From an uncultured Bacteroidota bacterium (lineage in GTDB: Bacteria; Bacteroidota; Bacteroidia; Chitinophagales; Chitinophagaceae): a stretch of DNA of 10,798 bases. Of this stretch, positions 1 to 6,583 are shown one piece after another. The position numbers and the translations under genes are program-made. Each line of letters opens with the position of its first letter. Position 1 is the stretch's first letter. Location of the stretch: positions 1-10,798 of the forward strand of contig CAIWKU010000067.1 in assembly GCA_903913355.1 (NCBI GenBank), in the 5' to 3' direction. A model generated the notes under the pieces. The model was not told the DNA's origin and made no database searches. It was given only the letters and a program-made list of their open reading frames with translations.

Positions 1-559
1 CACCCGGAGAATAATAAGAGACCGTTGTATAGGTAATATTGCCGTTACAATCTTTGATATACTCGATATTTTTATAACAGGTATAGGATGCAACACTATA
101 GGTTGAAGCAAATCCATATAAAGCATCTAAACCAATACAGCTAGGGTTAGAAAAATCCTGACTGGTGCCGATCAAATAACCATCAGAAGCGGTTAACGCG
201 AAAATAAGATAGGGTGAGTTCAATGAATTGATGCTATCCAGACCGTAAATAGTGGTATTCGTAGGATCTACTGCCAACAAACTACCTGTACCAAACCAAC
301 CCAATGAATCGGTAATACCATAAAAAGTTACACCGCTGCGACTGGTAATCTGGCTATTGATATAGGTTGAATCTGAATAGACCTCTCCTATAGTACCATC
401 AGTATTGAAAATAGAATCCTGGTATATCCAGGTATTTCCCGCTTTTAGTGGCCAGATAGAAGTACTACTGCTAGACCCCGCACTGCTTGATGAAGCTGAT
501 TTAGAACAGCCCCAGATAAAGATAAGGGCGGGGAATACTAATAAGAATAGTTTTTTCAT
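1..559 (-). CDS. Putative lipoprotein, tandem paralogue 1 (3' end cut off by window edge)
   Basis: This minus-strand frame is open from the ATG at 559-557 to the left edge, giving 186 codons and no stop. The N-terminus is a short lipoprotein signal: MKK, a hydrophobic run, then I-W-G-C with the candidate lipidated Cys at residue 18. A Ser-rich linker follows, and then a globular domain beginning around 'PLKAGNTWIY' (about residue 36). It is a close paralogue of the next gene: by hand I count 92 of 151 identical residues with no gaps (about 61%). By that comparison roughly 34 C-terminal residues lie outside the window. Shared landmarks are GITDSLGWFG, SDGYLIGT, YTCYKNI and KDC. I do not recognise a named family. 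The 'PLK-GN-W-Y' opening resembles small Bacteroidota lipoproteins of unknown function. The predicted location is the cell envelope, and no catalytic motif is evident. There is no Asp/Glu-rich surface-export signal just after the Cys. Confidence 0.85.
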   Translation of the reverse strand, partial: MKKLFLLVFPALIFIWGCSKSASSSSAGSSSSTSIWPLKAGNTWIYQDSIFNTDGTIGEVYSDSTYINSQITSRSGVTFYGITDSLGWFGTGSLLAVDPTNTTIYGLDSINSLNSPYLIFALTASDGYLIGTSQDFSNPSCIGLDALYGFASTYSVASYTCYKNIEYIKDCNGNITYTTVSYYSPG

Positions 560-674
560 CTAATGCGCTTTATATTAACTACGATATAGAGTCAAAATTA
601 GTACCGATTGTTAAATCTGTTGCTGTTAAAAAAATGCCAAACCCTTACCCGCCGCGATTTTTAGGAGATTTTAG

Positions 675-704
675 TTCTGCTTTAATGGGTTCTTAAGTTT
701 GCAG
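675..704 (+). promoter_or_regulatory. Promoter-like block on the + strand with no gene downstream (duplication relic)
   Basis: TTCTG (675-679), aatgggttctt (684-694) and TAAGTTTG (694-701) match the arrangement upstream of the 4Fe-4S gene at 1556-1583. TAAGTTTG fits the Bacteroidota -7 consensus TAnnTTTG. Here the block points into the 3' end of the minus-strand lipoprotein at 727-1392 and precedes no + strand gene. It is most simply a leftover of the tandem duplication. If active, it would make antisense RNA to paralogue 2. Confidence 0.35.
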
Positions 705-726
705 AAAAATAAAAAATTGAAAACAA

Positions 727-1392
727 CTATTTCAAAGTAGCCGATTGCAAGGTTTGAGAATAATCGAGATACATTGTTTTGGAAGACCTGCCGGGTATTT
801 GCGAATATTCTTCAATTCTAACAATACCTACACCCGGAGAAATATACATAACCGTTGTTGAGATGATATTGCCTTCACAATCTTTCAGGGTATCTATGTT
901 TTTATAGCAGGTATATTGTCCAATGGTATAGGTGGTTGCATATCCATATAAGCCATCCACTCCAACACAGGTTGGATTCGAATAATTATTCATCGTACCT
1001 ATCAAATAGCCATCGGATGTGGAAAGTGAAAACACGATCAAAGGGTCTGTTGTGGCATTGATACTATCCAGGCTATAAATAGCCGTATTGGATGGGTCGA
1101 TGGCTAACAGGCTATTGGTTCCAAACCAACCCAGGGAATCTGTAATACCAAAAAAGTTAACGCCCCCAATGGTAGTAGTAATTGTGTTTACATAAGATGT
1201 ATCGGTATCTGATTCGCTGATGCTGCCGTCCACATTAAATGTACTATCCATATAAATCCAGCTGTTTCCTGGTTTCAGGGGTAAAATAGCCGCAGCACTT
1301 TCAGGGTCAAATATGGGTGTTGAAGATGTTTTGGTACACCCCCATAAAAGGAACATGGCCAGGGCTATTACCAAAATGCTTGTTGTTTTCAT
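727..1392 (-). CDS. Putative lipoprotein, tandem paralogue 2
   Basis: 221 aa from the ATG at 1392. The frame is open 34 codons further upstream, to 1494. I prefer 1392 because it puts a proper signal at the N-terminus (MKTTS, a hydrophobic run, then L-L-W-G-C with Cys at residue 19) and matches the start of the neighbouring paralogue; the longer start would bury the signal. After the Cys comes a Thr/Ser/Pro-rich linker, then the conserved domain from about residue 38 ('LPLKPGNSWIY') to the end. Three Cys in the domain are conserved with paralogue 1 (in NPTC, YTCYKN and KDC), so a disulphide is possible. The gene lies 167 bp upstream of paralogue 1 on the same strand, and the pair probably arose by tandem duplication. 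Function is unknown; envelope location is inferred from the lipobox. Confidence 0.85.
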   Translation of the reverse strand: MKTTSILVIALAMFLLWGCTKTSSTPIFDPESAAAILPLKPGNSWIYMDSTFNVDGSISESDTDTSYVNTITTTIGGVNFFGITDSLGWFGTNSLLAIDPSNTAIYSLDSINATTDPLIVFSLSTSDGYLIGTMNNYSNPTCVGVDGLYGYATTYTIGQYTCYKNIDTLKDCEGNIISTTVMYISPGVGIVRIEEYSQIPGRSSKTMYLDYSQTLQSATLK

Positions 1393-1552
1393 CTTAACAC
1401 GGTTGTCTATTATGGATACGTATAGAAGCCTGTTTGTAAAAGATTGAAATGTTAAAGAAATCATAAAGCCGAAATATGTACAGCTGAGTTTCACCCAAAC
1501 TCATTGATTATCAGCAATAATCAAAACTCAGGTCCACCTGATTAAAATCATA

Positions 1553-1583
1553 TTTTTCTGAAATGGGTTCTTCTAATTTGCAG
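1553..1583 (+). promoter_or_regulatory. Probable promoter of the 4Fe-4S membrane protein gene
   Basis: TAATTTG at 1574-1580 resembles the Bacteroidota -7 element (consensus TAnnTTTG, here one base shorter). A T-rich run at 1553-1557 is a weak -33 candidate; no clear TTG is present at the expected distance. Transcription would start around 1587, giving a leader of about 17 nt before the ATG at 1604. The start has no Shine-Dalgarno site, which is usual in this phylum. Confidence 0.4.
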
Positions 1584-1603
1584 GCTGATTAACATTTTCG
1601 TCT

Positions 1604-2653
1604 ATGAGTCAGGTTATCACCAATGCAAATACTACTCCCACCCGCTCCTTAACTATATGGCGTTTATTGCAAGTGCTGGTTTGGATAGTTGGCTTAGTCA
1701 TATTTCTTGCCCTGATTTTTTATCCTTCTATTGGGCTATTGCTTTTTTGGAATATTCTGATACCGGTTGCGCCTGCATTATTGGTGGTTGCCACGGGTGT
1801 TTGGCGAAATATCTGTCCTTTATCCACCACCAATTTATTACCTCGTCATTTAGGGCTATCACAAAAAAGAAAATTATCGGTTACCACCCAATCAAAACTG
1901 CAATTGGCAGCGATCATCTTATTATATGCCATTGTTCCTTTGCGACATTTACTCTTTAATAATAATGGTATGGCCACAGCCGTTCTATTATTTGCATTAT
2001 CTGCCATCGGCTTTACCATGAGTTTTATTTTCGACTGGAAATCTGCCTGGTGTTCTACGCTTTGTCCGGTACATGCGGTTGAAAAATTATATGGTGGCAA
2101 CACATTGGTAAGTGTGCCAAACGCACATTGCCTTGAATGTGTAAATTGTTCCGTTCCCTGTCCGGATTCCACACCTAATTTTCATCCCGCGCTTGTTACT
2201 AAAAATGCTTATCAGGCTTTGGGTTCAATATTAATTATAGGGGGCTTGCCTGGATTTATCTGGGGTTGGTTCCATGTTCCTGATCTGAGAACACCAATTC
2301 ATCTGACCGATAGTTTCGAGGTATACCAATTACCAATTGCGGGATTTGCCGTTTCTATACTCGCTTACCTGATATTGCAAAAATATTTTCAAGGTAAAAA
2401 AGAGAGACAATTGGTTAGCTTTTTTGCGGCTACTGGTGTATCCTTTTATTATTGGTACAGGATACCCGCTTTATTGGGTTTTGGAAAATTTGCACAAGAT
2501 GCGGTATTGGTAAATCTTCGGGGAACATTACCGGAATGGAGCATTTTAGCCATGACCATTACAACGACTGTATTCTTTTTCAGTTGGTTTTTATTACGCA
2601 AGCCTAATCAGCGGAGTTGGGTAATAAGACCTCAGTTTGCTGCGAAAGCATAG
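1604..2653 (+). CDS. Polytopic inner-membrane 4Fe-4S protein (NapH / NosR C-terminal-like)
   Basis: 349 aa. The clearest signature is two Cys clusters: WCSTLCP (Cys150, Cys154) and HCLECVNCSVPCP (Cys176, 179, 182, 186). The second is a classic C-x2-C-x2-C-x3-C-P [4Fe-4S] site. WCSxLCP followed about 20 residues later by a ferredoxin cluster is the arrangement seen in NapH and the C-terminal part of NosR, proteins that pass electrons across the membrane to periplasmic reductases. An additional RNICP motif (Cys71) sits in a similar context. About seven or eight hydrophobic segments are visible, near residues 20-40, 43-64, 98-117, 123-143, 205-223, 243-262, 270-290 and 312-331. No reductase, cytochrome or nos/nap partner is in the window, so the electron acceptor is unknown. 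The gene is monocistronic here and converges on the next gene with a 12-bp gap. The family-level call is firm; a nitrate or nitrous oxide role is not supported. Confidence 0.85.
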   Translation: MSQVITNANTTPTRSLTIWRLLQVLVWIVGLVIFLALIFYPSIGLLLFWNILIPVAPALLVVATGVWRNICPLSTTNLLPRHLGLSQKRKLSVTTQSKLQLAAIILLYAIVPLRHLLFNNNGMATAVLLFALSAIGFTMSFIFDWKSAWCSTLCPVHAVEKLYGGNTLVSVPNAHCLECVNCSVPCPDSTPNFHPALVTKNAYQALGSILIIGGLPGFIWGWFHVPDLRTPIHLTDSFEVYQLPIAGFAVSILAYLILQKYFQGKKERQLVSFFAATGVSFYYWYRIPALLGFGKFAQDAVLVNLRGTLPEWSILAMTITTTVFFFSWFLLRKPNQRSWVIRPQFAAKA

Positions 2654-2665
2654 GGCAGTATTTAA

Positions 2666-3697
2666 TCAGGCATCCAGTATCTTCTTAGCGTATTCAACAC
2701 ATTTCCGGGTTTCCTGAACAGGGTCTGAGCCGGCAGGTATATCATATTCCAATTCGATAGTAGCGGGAAACTTATATTTTTTTTGTTTCAGCAAACCGAG
2801 AATTTCTTGTAAGGGTGTATCACCTTCTCCCCACACTTTATTATTACCACTATGCTCTTTGCTCTGGCGATCTTTAATATGTATACTGCTGATGCGATCA
2901 TGTTTGGCTTCAATCAATGCTAATAAACTTTCTTTTGTGTTGTTGCCACCGGCTGCAATATAGTGTCCACAATCAAGGTTCATTGAATTATAAGGGGATT
3001 GCGCTAATGCAGTATCCCAGGCTGTATCGGTTGCCTGCAGGTGGGCATGATAACCGATATATATTTTGTGCTTAGCCCCGAAATCACCAAGGCGTTGGGT
3101 TTGTAAGGCATCAGTTGGTAATTCAACCGTAACGGATCGTGCACCCAATGCTTTTGCTGCACGCAAAGCATATTCAACTTCTGCATCGGTATTATTGGCG
3201 TTGAGGGCATTGGGTTTAAATGCATAAATACTTACTCCGGCCTTATGATACATTTTACGGATTTCTTCAAACTTATCCATCGAAACAACAGCCCGCCAAT
3301 CAGCTACCTGTTTCTGGTAATCTGCAACCTGTTTTTTCTGTTCCTCCGTAAGAGGAGCCCGTTGTCCGTTTATCCTTGGTGGCGCTTTGAAAGTATTTAC
3401 GGGTTTCCCGGCAAAATCTTCAATTGAATCACCCATCAACTCAATAGCACTAACTCCGCTATTCACACAATATTGTAGCAATTGTTCCGGACTTCCCGGC
3501 AAACTGCGAAAAGAATACGTAATGGCGCCTATCTGTACACCATGGAATAAAGAATTTGGTTTTTCATCCGCACTTAGTAAACTACCTGCCCCAAAAACTG
3601 TACGCCCACTCACGACAAGACCGATGGTAAGAAATGCAGATTGACACAAAAAATCGCGACGGGTGTTCTTGGGTTCAATGGGGGCAATCTTGGGCAT
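2666..3697 (-). CDS. Tat-exported sugar phosphate isomerase/epimerase-like TIM-barrel protein
   Basis: 343 aa with a twin-arginine signal: N-T-R-R-D-F-L at residues 11-17, then a hydrophobic stretch (about 21-36) ending near VFGAG. The body fits the AP-endonuclease-2-like / xylose isomerase-like TIM-barrel family. Candidate metal and catalytic residues appear in order: E86 in AIELMG, E192 in TVELPT, H217/H219 in GYHAH, D242 and H245 in NLDCGHY, H273 and D276 in SIHIKD, then the GEGD loop (290-293) and E315/E317 in IELEYD. Such proteins bind a divalent metal and isomerise or epimerise sugars or polyols. Secreted versions are common in Bacteroidota, usually with unknown substrate. All expected metal ligands look present, so activity is likely. 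An insertion around residues 100-140 is rich in Lys and Gln. The product is probably periplasmic. There is no operon partner: the gene is convergent with the 4Fe-4S gene and divergent from the PAS-LuxR gene. Confidence 0.88.
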   Translation of the reverse strand: MPKIAPIEPKNTRRDFLCQSAFLTIGLVVSGRTVFGAGSLLSADEKPNSLFHGVQIGAITYSFRSLPGSPEQLLQYCVNSGVSAIELMGDSIEDFAGKPVNTFKAPPRINGQRAPLTEEQKKQVADYQKQVADWRAVVSMDKFEEIRKMYHKAGVSIYAFKPNALNANNTDAEVEYALRAAKALGARSVTVELPTDALQTQRLGDFGAKHKIYIGYHAHLQATDTAWDTALAQSPYNSMNLDCGHYIAAGGNNTKESLLALIEAKHDRISSIHIKDRQSKEHSGNNKVWGEGDTPLQEILGLLKQKKYKFPATIELEYDIPAGSDPVQETRKCVEYAKKILDA

Positions 3698-3752
3698 AAG
3701 GCAGGTTTGAATAGAAGGAATGTTTAAAAATAAAGCAATTATGGTAGAAATA

Positions 3753-3925
3753 GCCCCGGAAAATAATAGGTGTGAAATGAGAAGATTCCGGGGGGCCCCT
3801 CGCAGAGGACTCAGCTCAATACCATTCCCCCCGGTTTGGTATCAATTTTAAAAACAGCAAAATAAAGCATGCTCTTTATTTTACCCCGAATCCTCTGCGC
3901 GGAGCGATTACCGGAATATTCTTTC
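3753..3925. repeat. Nested inverted-repeat element with alternative stems (MITE/REP-like or structured RNA)
   Basis: The outer arms 3781-3812 and 3888-3921 pair over most of their length. GAAGATTCCGG pairs with CCGGAATATTC (1 mismatch in 11). After a 3/5-nt internal loop, 3795-3812 pairs with 3888-3905 (3 mismatches in 18, including the perfect 9-bp CGCAGAGGA/TCCTCTGCG). GAAA/TTTC (3774-3777/3922-3925) extends the stem past a bulge. Inside lie two hairpins: ATACCA/TGGTAT (3819-3824/3837-3842), and AAAATAAAG/CTTTATTTT (3859-3867/3874-3882, 6-nt loop). Two perfect 8-bp pairings compete with the outer stem: CCCCGGAA 3754-3761 with 3786-3793, and CCGGGGGG 3788-3795 with CCCCCCGG 3827-3834. No target-site duplication is visible. 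It could be a miniature transposable element, a REP-type palindrome or a transcribed structured RNA; the sequence alone does not decide. Confidence 0.6.
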
Positions 3926-4037
3926 AATCAGAAAGGTGGTTTTTACCTCTCGATATTGATAGAAAATTGGTTTTCCTAGGATTTTTTATTATTTTGTACT
4001 AACTTAATTCCTTGTCTATCTGTTTGTTATGACAGTA

Positions 4038-4097
4038 GATGGTAGAATAATTGCTTCTTTTTTGGGTCTTAAAAACGAGTATGGTTATTCTACTATC
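4038..4097. promoter_or_regulatory. Inverted repeat upstream of the PAS-LuxR gene
   Basis: The arms are GATGGTAGAATAA (4038-4050) and TTATTCTACTATC (4085-4097), complementary at 12 of 13 positions (the thirteenth is a G·U pair in RNA), separated by 34 nt. It ends about 120 bp before the start of the regulator gene. It could be a paired operator, for example for autoregulation by a LuxR-type dimer, or a leader stem. The structure is seen in the sequence; the role is inference. Confidence 0.45.
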
Positions 4098-4163
4098 ATA
4101 GTATACTAACAGCATTGAATTATACCATTTTGTAAAAGTAGCGGATCATAAAAGGCAAGACAA

Positions 4164-4179
4164 CTGCGAAAAGTCGCAG
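4164..4179 (+). other. Small stem-loop in the putative leader of the PAS-LuxR gene
   Basis: CTGCGA (4164-4169) and TCGCAG (4174-4179) form a perfect 6-bp stem closed by the tetraloop AAAG. It lies 36 nt upstream of the ATG at 4216. No T-tract follows, so it is not a terminator. It may affect translation or RNA stability, or be incidental. Confidence 0.35.
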
Positions 4180-4215
4180 GTTGGGAAAAAGATTCGATAC
4201 CTGTTGTCAAAATCA

Positions 4216-4953
4216 ATGAAGATGTCAGAAACAGGAAATTATTCTAAATCACGTATTACCAATATTCCTGCAGATCTCCAATCTGAGCAGGCCCGTCATT
4301 TCAAAAAAACCATTCCCCGATTTCCGGAAGAAGCGATTTATATCTATTCTTTTAAAGAAGGAAGAATGTTGTATGCAGATGGCTGGGAAGAGATTTTGGG
4401 ATATAAAGATGATGAAATCAGTATGATGACGATTGTGAGCATTACTACCCCAGAGTATGCCCCTTTTTCTAATGAATTAAATGATAAAGCACTGCAATTT
4501 ATTCTCAATAAAACAGAAGAACTGGAGAAATATAGTTTCACGATTGAGTTAAAGAAAATGCATAAGAATGGAACGCCTGTTCCGCTGATTTCAAAAGTAG
4601 GCGTATATAGCTCAGAAAATGGAAGAGTCACAGCTATTATGGGGCATTCTCATATTAATAGAAGTATTAACCTGGGTAAAGTAATGCGTTATGCCGCTTA
4701 TGGACCTGACAAATCTGAATTTGAAGAAGAGTTGAACAAACAATTGTTTCAATATTTTGCCATTTCAGAAAAAGAAAAAGAAGCTCTTGGCATGGTGGCA
4801 AAAGGGTTCTCTTTCAAAGAAATTGCCGGCTTATTAAATGTTACACAATCGGCTATTGAAAAAAGGATATTGCCTTTATACAAAAGGTTTAATGTAAAAA
4901 GCCTTACGCATTTGATCAGTTTTGCTTATGATAATCATATCCTGAGTCAATAA
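4216..4953 (+). CDS. PAS domain-containing LuxR-family transcriptional regulator
   Basis: 245 aa from the ATG at 4216. The frame extends to a TTG at 4204, and another ATG lies at 4222; I chose 4216, but neither ATG has a Shine-Dalgarno site. Residues about 37-148 read as a PAS sensor domain: IYIYSFKEGRMLYADGWEEILGY, with a later HKNGTPVPL and GRVTAIMGHSH, typical of PAS strand segments. The C-terminal part (about 183-240) is a GerE/LuxR helix-turn-helix. It has ISEKEKEAL, then KGFSFKEIAGLLNVTQSAIEK (scaffold and recognition helices), then YKRFNVKSLTHLISFAY. There is no receiver domain, so activity is presumably set by a ligand, cofactor or partner at the PAS domain rather than by phosphorylation. 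Targets are unknown. The inverted repeat upstream could be an autoregulatory site. The gene converges on the ATPase gene with a 14-bp gap. Confidence 0.85.
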   Translation: MKMSETGNYSKSRITNIPADLQSEQARHFKKTIPRFPEEAIYIYSFKEGRMLYADGWEEILGYKDDEISMMTIVSITTPEYAPFSNELNDKALQFILNKTEELEKYSFTIELKKMHKNGTPVPLISKVGVYSSENGRVTAIMGHSHINRSINLGKVMRYAAYGPDKSEFEEELNKQLFQYFAISEKEKEALGMVAKGFSFKEIAGLLNVTQSAIEKRILPLYKRFNVKSLTHLISFAYDNHILSQ

Positions 4954-4967
4954 AATTTCTTTAGGTT

Positions 4968-6002
4968 TTATAAGGAGATCTCTACTATATCATTTTCTGC
5001 TACACCAATAGTAAGCAACATCTTGCGCCAACTCTCTTTTTCATTTGTGGAACCCAATACCCAGATCGTTTTCCTGGAAGCGAGTGCTTTTCGATTTTCA
5101 GGATTTGTAGCATAGGTATCGATAAAGCTGAGGAAAGTTTCCGCGCTTACCATAGGTGTTGTAATGGGTTTGCCAGGGTTGATATCATCAATGATCAATA
5201 CAGAAGCATCGCGCCAGGTCCAGGGTGTTGGAGCTGAACCAGTCTGACCTGACGGATAAAAAAAATCACTACTTAATTTCATAGCAGTCGTATATACCGA
5301 AGCTTCATGCCGAATAGATAATTCGGTAGCCAGTCCTACACTTAAACTGGTTTTACCCGTATTCTCTTCGCCAAATACGAATAGATGGAGTTTACTATTT
5401 GCAGTATTCAAAAAATCAGCAACTGATTTTCTACCGTTATCATTCATGGGAAAATCCCATTGAGCCAAACGCAATTGATACGGGTATTGGGGTATCTGCA
5501 AATACATTTTTGTGAGGTACCAATAACCAGATGGATACAGCAATAGGATTGCGATACTAATACAAACTATCTTATAAATTTCTCCTCCATTGCCAAGAAA
5601 TCCCAAAAACATAGCCCCCAGTCCAAAAAAGCTAAGATCCGTAAGTGTATCAAAAAGAATATTGCCCCAGGCGGGTTGAAAAGTATAGGAATTGCCTTTT
5701 ACATACAGGAGTTTTGACCGGGAACGACTTTTCAATAACAAGGGCCCTAAAAAATTATAGGTTTCAAATGCGATCCAAAACCCCCATATATACCAAGGCG
5801 CCCGCGCAATAGCATAGGAATTCGTATGAAAATTTGACAGGATAAGATAAAGAATAAAGGAGGGTATAAAACCAAGCGAGAAATGTCCGAATTGATTGGC
5901 CAGCCAGGTATACGTTAACGTAACCCCACGATAAGAATCTTTGCCAATCAAATCGGCTTTTATTTGTGCAAAGACATCTTTTGCCTTAAGTATTTTTGAC
6001 AT
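4968..6002 (-). CDS. Four-TM membrane protein with a C-terminal AAA-like P-loop ATPase domain
   Basis: 344 aa. The N-terminal half has about four membrane segments (near 41-57, 69-89, 120-137 and 141-163). They are joined by a basic loop (KSRSRSK, 91-97) that, by the positive-inside rule, is probably cytoplasmic. The C-terminal half is a nucleotide-binding domain. It has Walker A GEENTGKT at 211-218, Walker B ASVLIIDD at 266-273, and a strand ending in Asn, TIWVLGSTN at 312-320, that fits an AAA+ sensor-1. Arg304 and Arg310 are arginine-finger candidates. No helicase, protease or DNA-binding domain is attached. I do not recognise a named family. It should be a membrane-anchored ATPase with the domain in the cytoplasm, possibly oligomeric. 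There is no operon partner on its strand; the divergent neighbour at 6152 is a small membrane protein. Coding status is firm, the ATPase call is good, and the function is unknown. Confidence 0.8.
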   Translation of the reverse strand: MSKILKAKDVFAQIKADLIGKDSYRGVTLTYTWLANQFGHFSLGFIPSFILYLILSNFHTNSYAIARAPWYIWGFWIAFETYNFLGPLLLKSRSRSKLLYVKGNSYTFQPAWGNILFDTLTDLSFFGLGAMFLGFLGNGGEIYKIVCISIAILLLYPSGYWYLTKMYLQIPQYPYQLRLAQWDFPMNDNGRKSVADFLNTANSKLHLFVFGEENTGKTSLSVGLATELSIRHEASVYTTAMKLSSDFFYPSGQTGSAPTPWTWRDASVLIIDDINPGKPITTPMVSAETFLSFIDTYATNPENRKALASRKTIWVLGSTNEKESWRKMLLTIGVAENDIVEISL

Positions 6003-6112
6003 AGGAATGGTTTGAAGGGTAGTAAGATAGAAATTGTTTTATGTATTTACTATAGGCAGTGCATAAGTGGGGAAATATTTTGTTACCTTATTTAATATGA
6101 TCAATGGTTGAG

Positions 6113-6120
6113 TAAATTTG
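6113..6120 (+). promoter_or_regulatory. -7 promoter element of the small membrane protein gene
   Basis: TAAATTTG matches the Bacteroidota -7 consensus TAnnTTTG exactly. It lies 31 bp before the ATG at 6152. A -33 TTG at the usual spacing is not clear; only a T-rich TTATTTA around 6088-6094 is there. Confidence 0.5.
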
Positions 6121-6151
6121 CTTCCGTAACTTAAATTATAACCCTGCCTGT

Positions 6152-6532
6152 ATGCAAATCATAAAAAGAATTAGCCCGGTTCTATTGGCCACTGTGTGGA
6201 TCAGTATTTCTGAATTTGTTAGAAATGAATTTTTGGTAAAACAACAATGGGTAGACCAGTATCAGCAAATGGGTCTGCAATTTCCTTCATCTCCCGTTAA
6301 TGGGGCAGTATGGGGGCTTTGGTCGCTTTTGTTTGCAGTGGCGATAGCTATCCTTTCAAAAAAATTTACTTTTTTACAAACTGCATTTCTGGCCTGGTTC
6401 GTAGGCTTTGTATTGATGTGGGTAACGATTGGAAATTTAGGGGTTTTGCCTTATGGTATATTGGTGTATGCAATTCCTTTGAGTTTATTGGAATCATTTG
6501 TTGCGGCTTGGATCATCAGAAAAACAAGTTAA
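6152..6532 (+). CDS. Small four-TM membrane protein of unknown function
   Basis: 126 aa from the ATG at 6152, which is preceded by a good -7 element and the leader end ccctgcctgt. Four hydrophobic segments are visible at about 5-23, 48-69, 73-93 and 100-122. A polar loop at 24-47 (RNEFLVKQQWVDQYQQM) lies between the first two, and the C-terminus is basic (RKTS). The motif GAVWGLWSLLFA opens the second segment. Such small polytopic proteins are common in Bacteroidota and mostly carry domain-of-unknown-function labels; I cannot name the family with confidence. It is transcribed divergently from the membrane ATPase (149-bp spacer) and ends at a strong hairpin terminator, so it is likely a single-gene transcript. 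Confidence 0.75.
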   Translation: MQIIKRISPVLLATVWISISEFVRNEFLVKQQWVDQYQQMGLQFPSSPVNGAVWGLWSLLFAVAIAILSKKFTFLQTAFLAWFVGFVLMWVTIGNLGVLPYGILVYAIPLSLLESFVAAWIIRKTS

Positions 6533-6583
6533 TATGAAACCTTCTTTACGAGAATTAAATTAAAAATTTTACTGGGTTTGCTA

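Larger units (their letters stand above)
1..1583. repeat. Diverged tandem duplication (period about 830 bp) covering a lipoprotein gene and its upstream spacer
   Basis: The block cacccggaga occurs at 1-10 and again at 831-840, and the two start codons lie at 559 and 1392, so the period is about 830-833 bp. Coding homology is about 61% at protein level. Homology appears to run into the spacers: just upstream of the two ATGs are catctaa/catctta and TACGATATAGAG/TACGTATAGA. Further out, both spacers carry aatgggttctt followed by a TTTGCAG block (684-704 and 1562-1583). The spacer has diverged more and differs in length by about 45 bp. This reads as an old duplication of a unit 'lipoprotein gene plus upstream divergent-promoter region'. 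The protein paralogy is certain; the spacer homology is shorter and less secure. Confidence 0.7.
3698..4215. other. 518-bp divergent intergenic region, rich in inverted repeats
   Basis: No convincing protein gene is present. The region separates the start of the isomerase-like gene (minus) from the start of the PAS-LuxR gene (plus). It is AT-rich except for GC-rich arms at 3754-3834 and 3884-3914. It holds a nested inverted-repeat element (3753-3925), a 13-bp-arm inverted repeat (4038-4097) and a small hairpin (4164-4179), each described separately. The 9-mer atggtagaa occurs twice, at 3741-3749 and 4039-4047. No confident -33/-7 promoter was found for either flanking gene. Confidence 0.7.

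Noticed and set aside
1393..1494. N-terminal extension of lipoprotein paralogue 2 from an ATG at 1494
   Set aside because: It would place the lipoprotein signal 34 residues inside the protein, and the sister gene starts at the position equivalent to 1392.
1657..1959. ORF of 100 codons on the + strand inside the 4Fe-4S gene (and similar overlapping frames at 1846-2172, 3004-3225, 4344-4631, 6847-7143)
   Set aside because: They lie inside clearly conserved genes in other frames and show no recognisable domain or signal; they are shadow frames.
3691..3710. Shared CCTGCCT just before the start codons at 3697 (minus) and 6152 (plus) as a translation signal
   Set aside because: Only two genes in the window show it and the other starts do not; too few cases to call a motif.
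3859..3882. 9-bp hairpin AAAATAAAG/CTTTATTTT as an intrinsic terminator
   Set aside because: The stem is almost all A/T, and both neighbouring genes start rather than end here; it fits better as part of the nested element.
4029..4109. 26-codon ORF (begins MTVDGR, ends IIVY) spanning the inverted repeat upstream of the PAS-LuxR gene, a possible leader peptide
   Set aside because: There is no convincing promoter or ribosome binding site, the length is expected by chance, and the ORF overlaps an inverted repeat that constrains its bases. Kept only as a note.
4204..4215. TTG start for the PAS-LuxR gene
   Set aside because: ATG codons at 4216 and 4222 follow immediately in frame, and no Shine-Dalgarno site favours the TTG.
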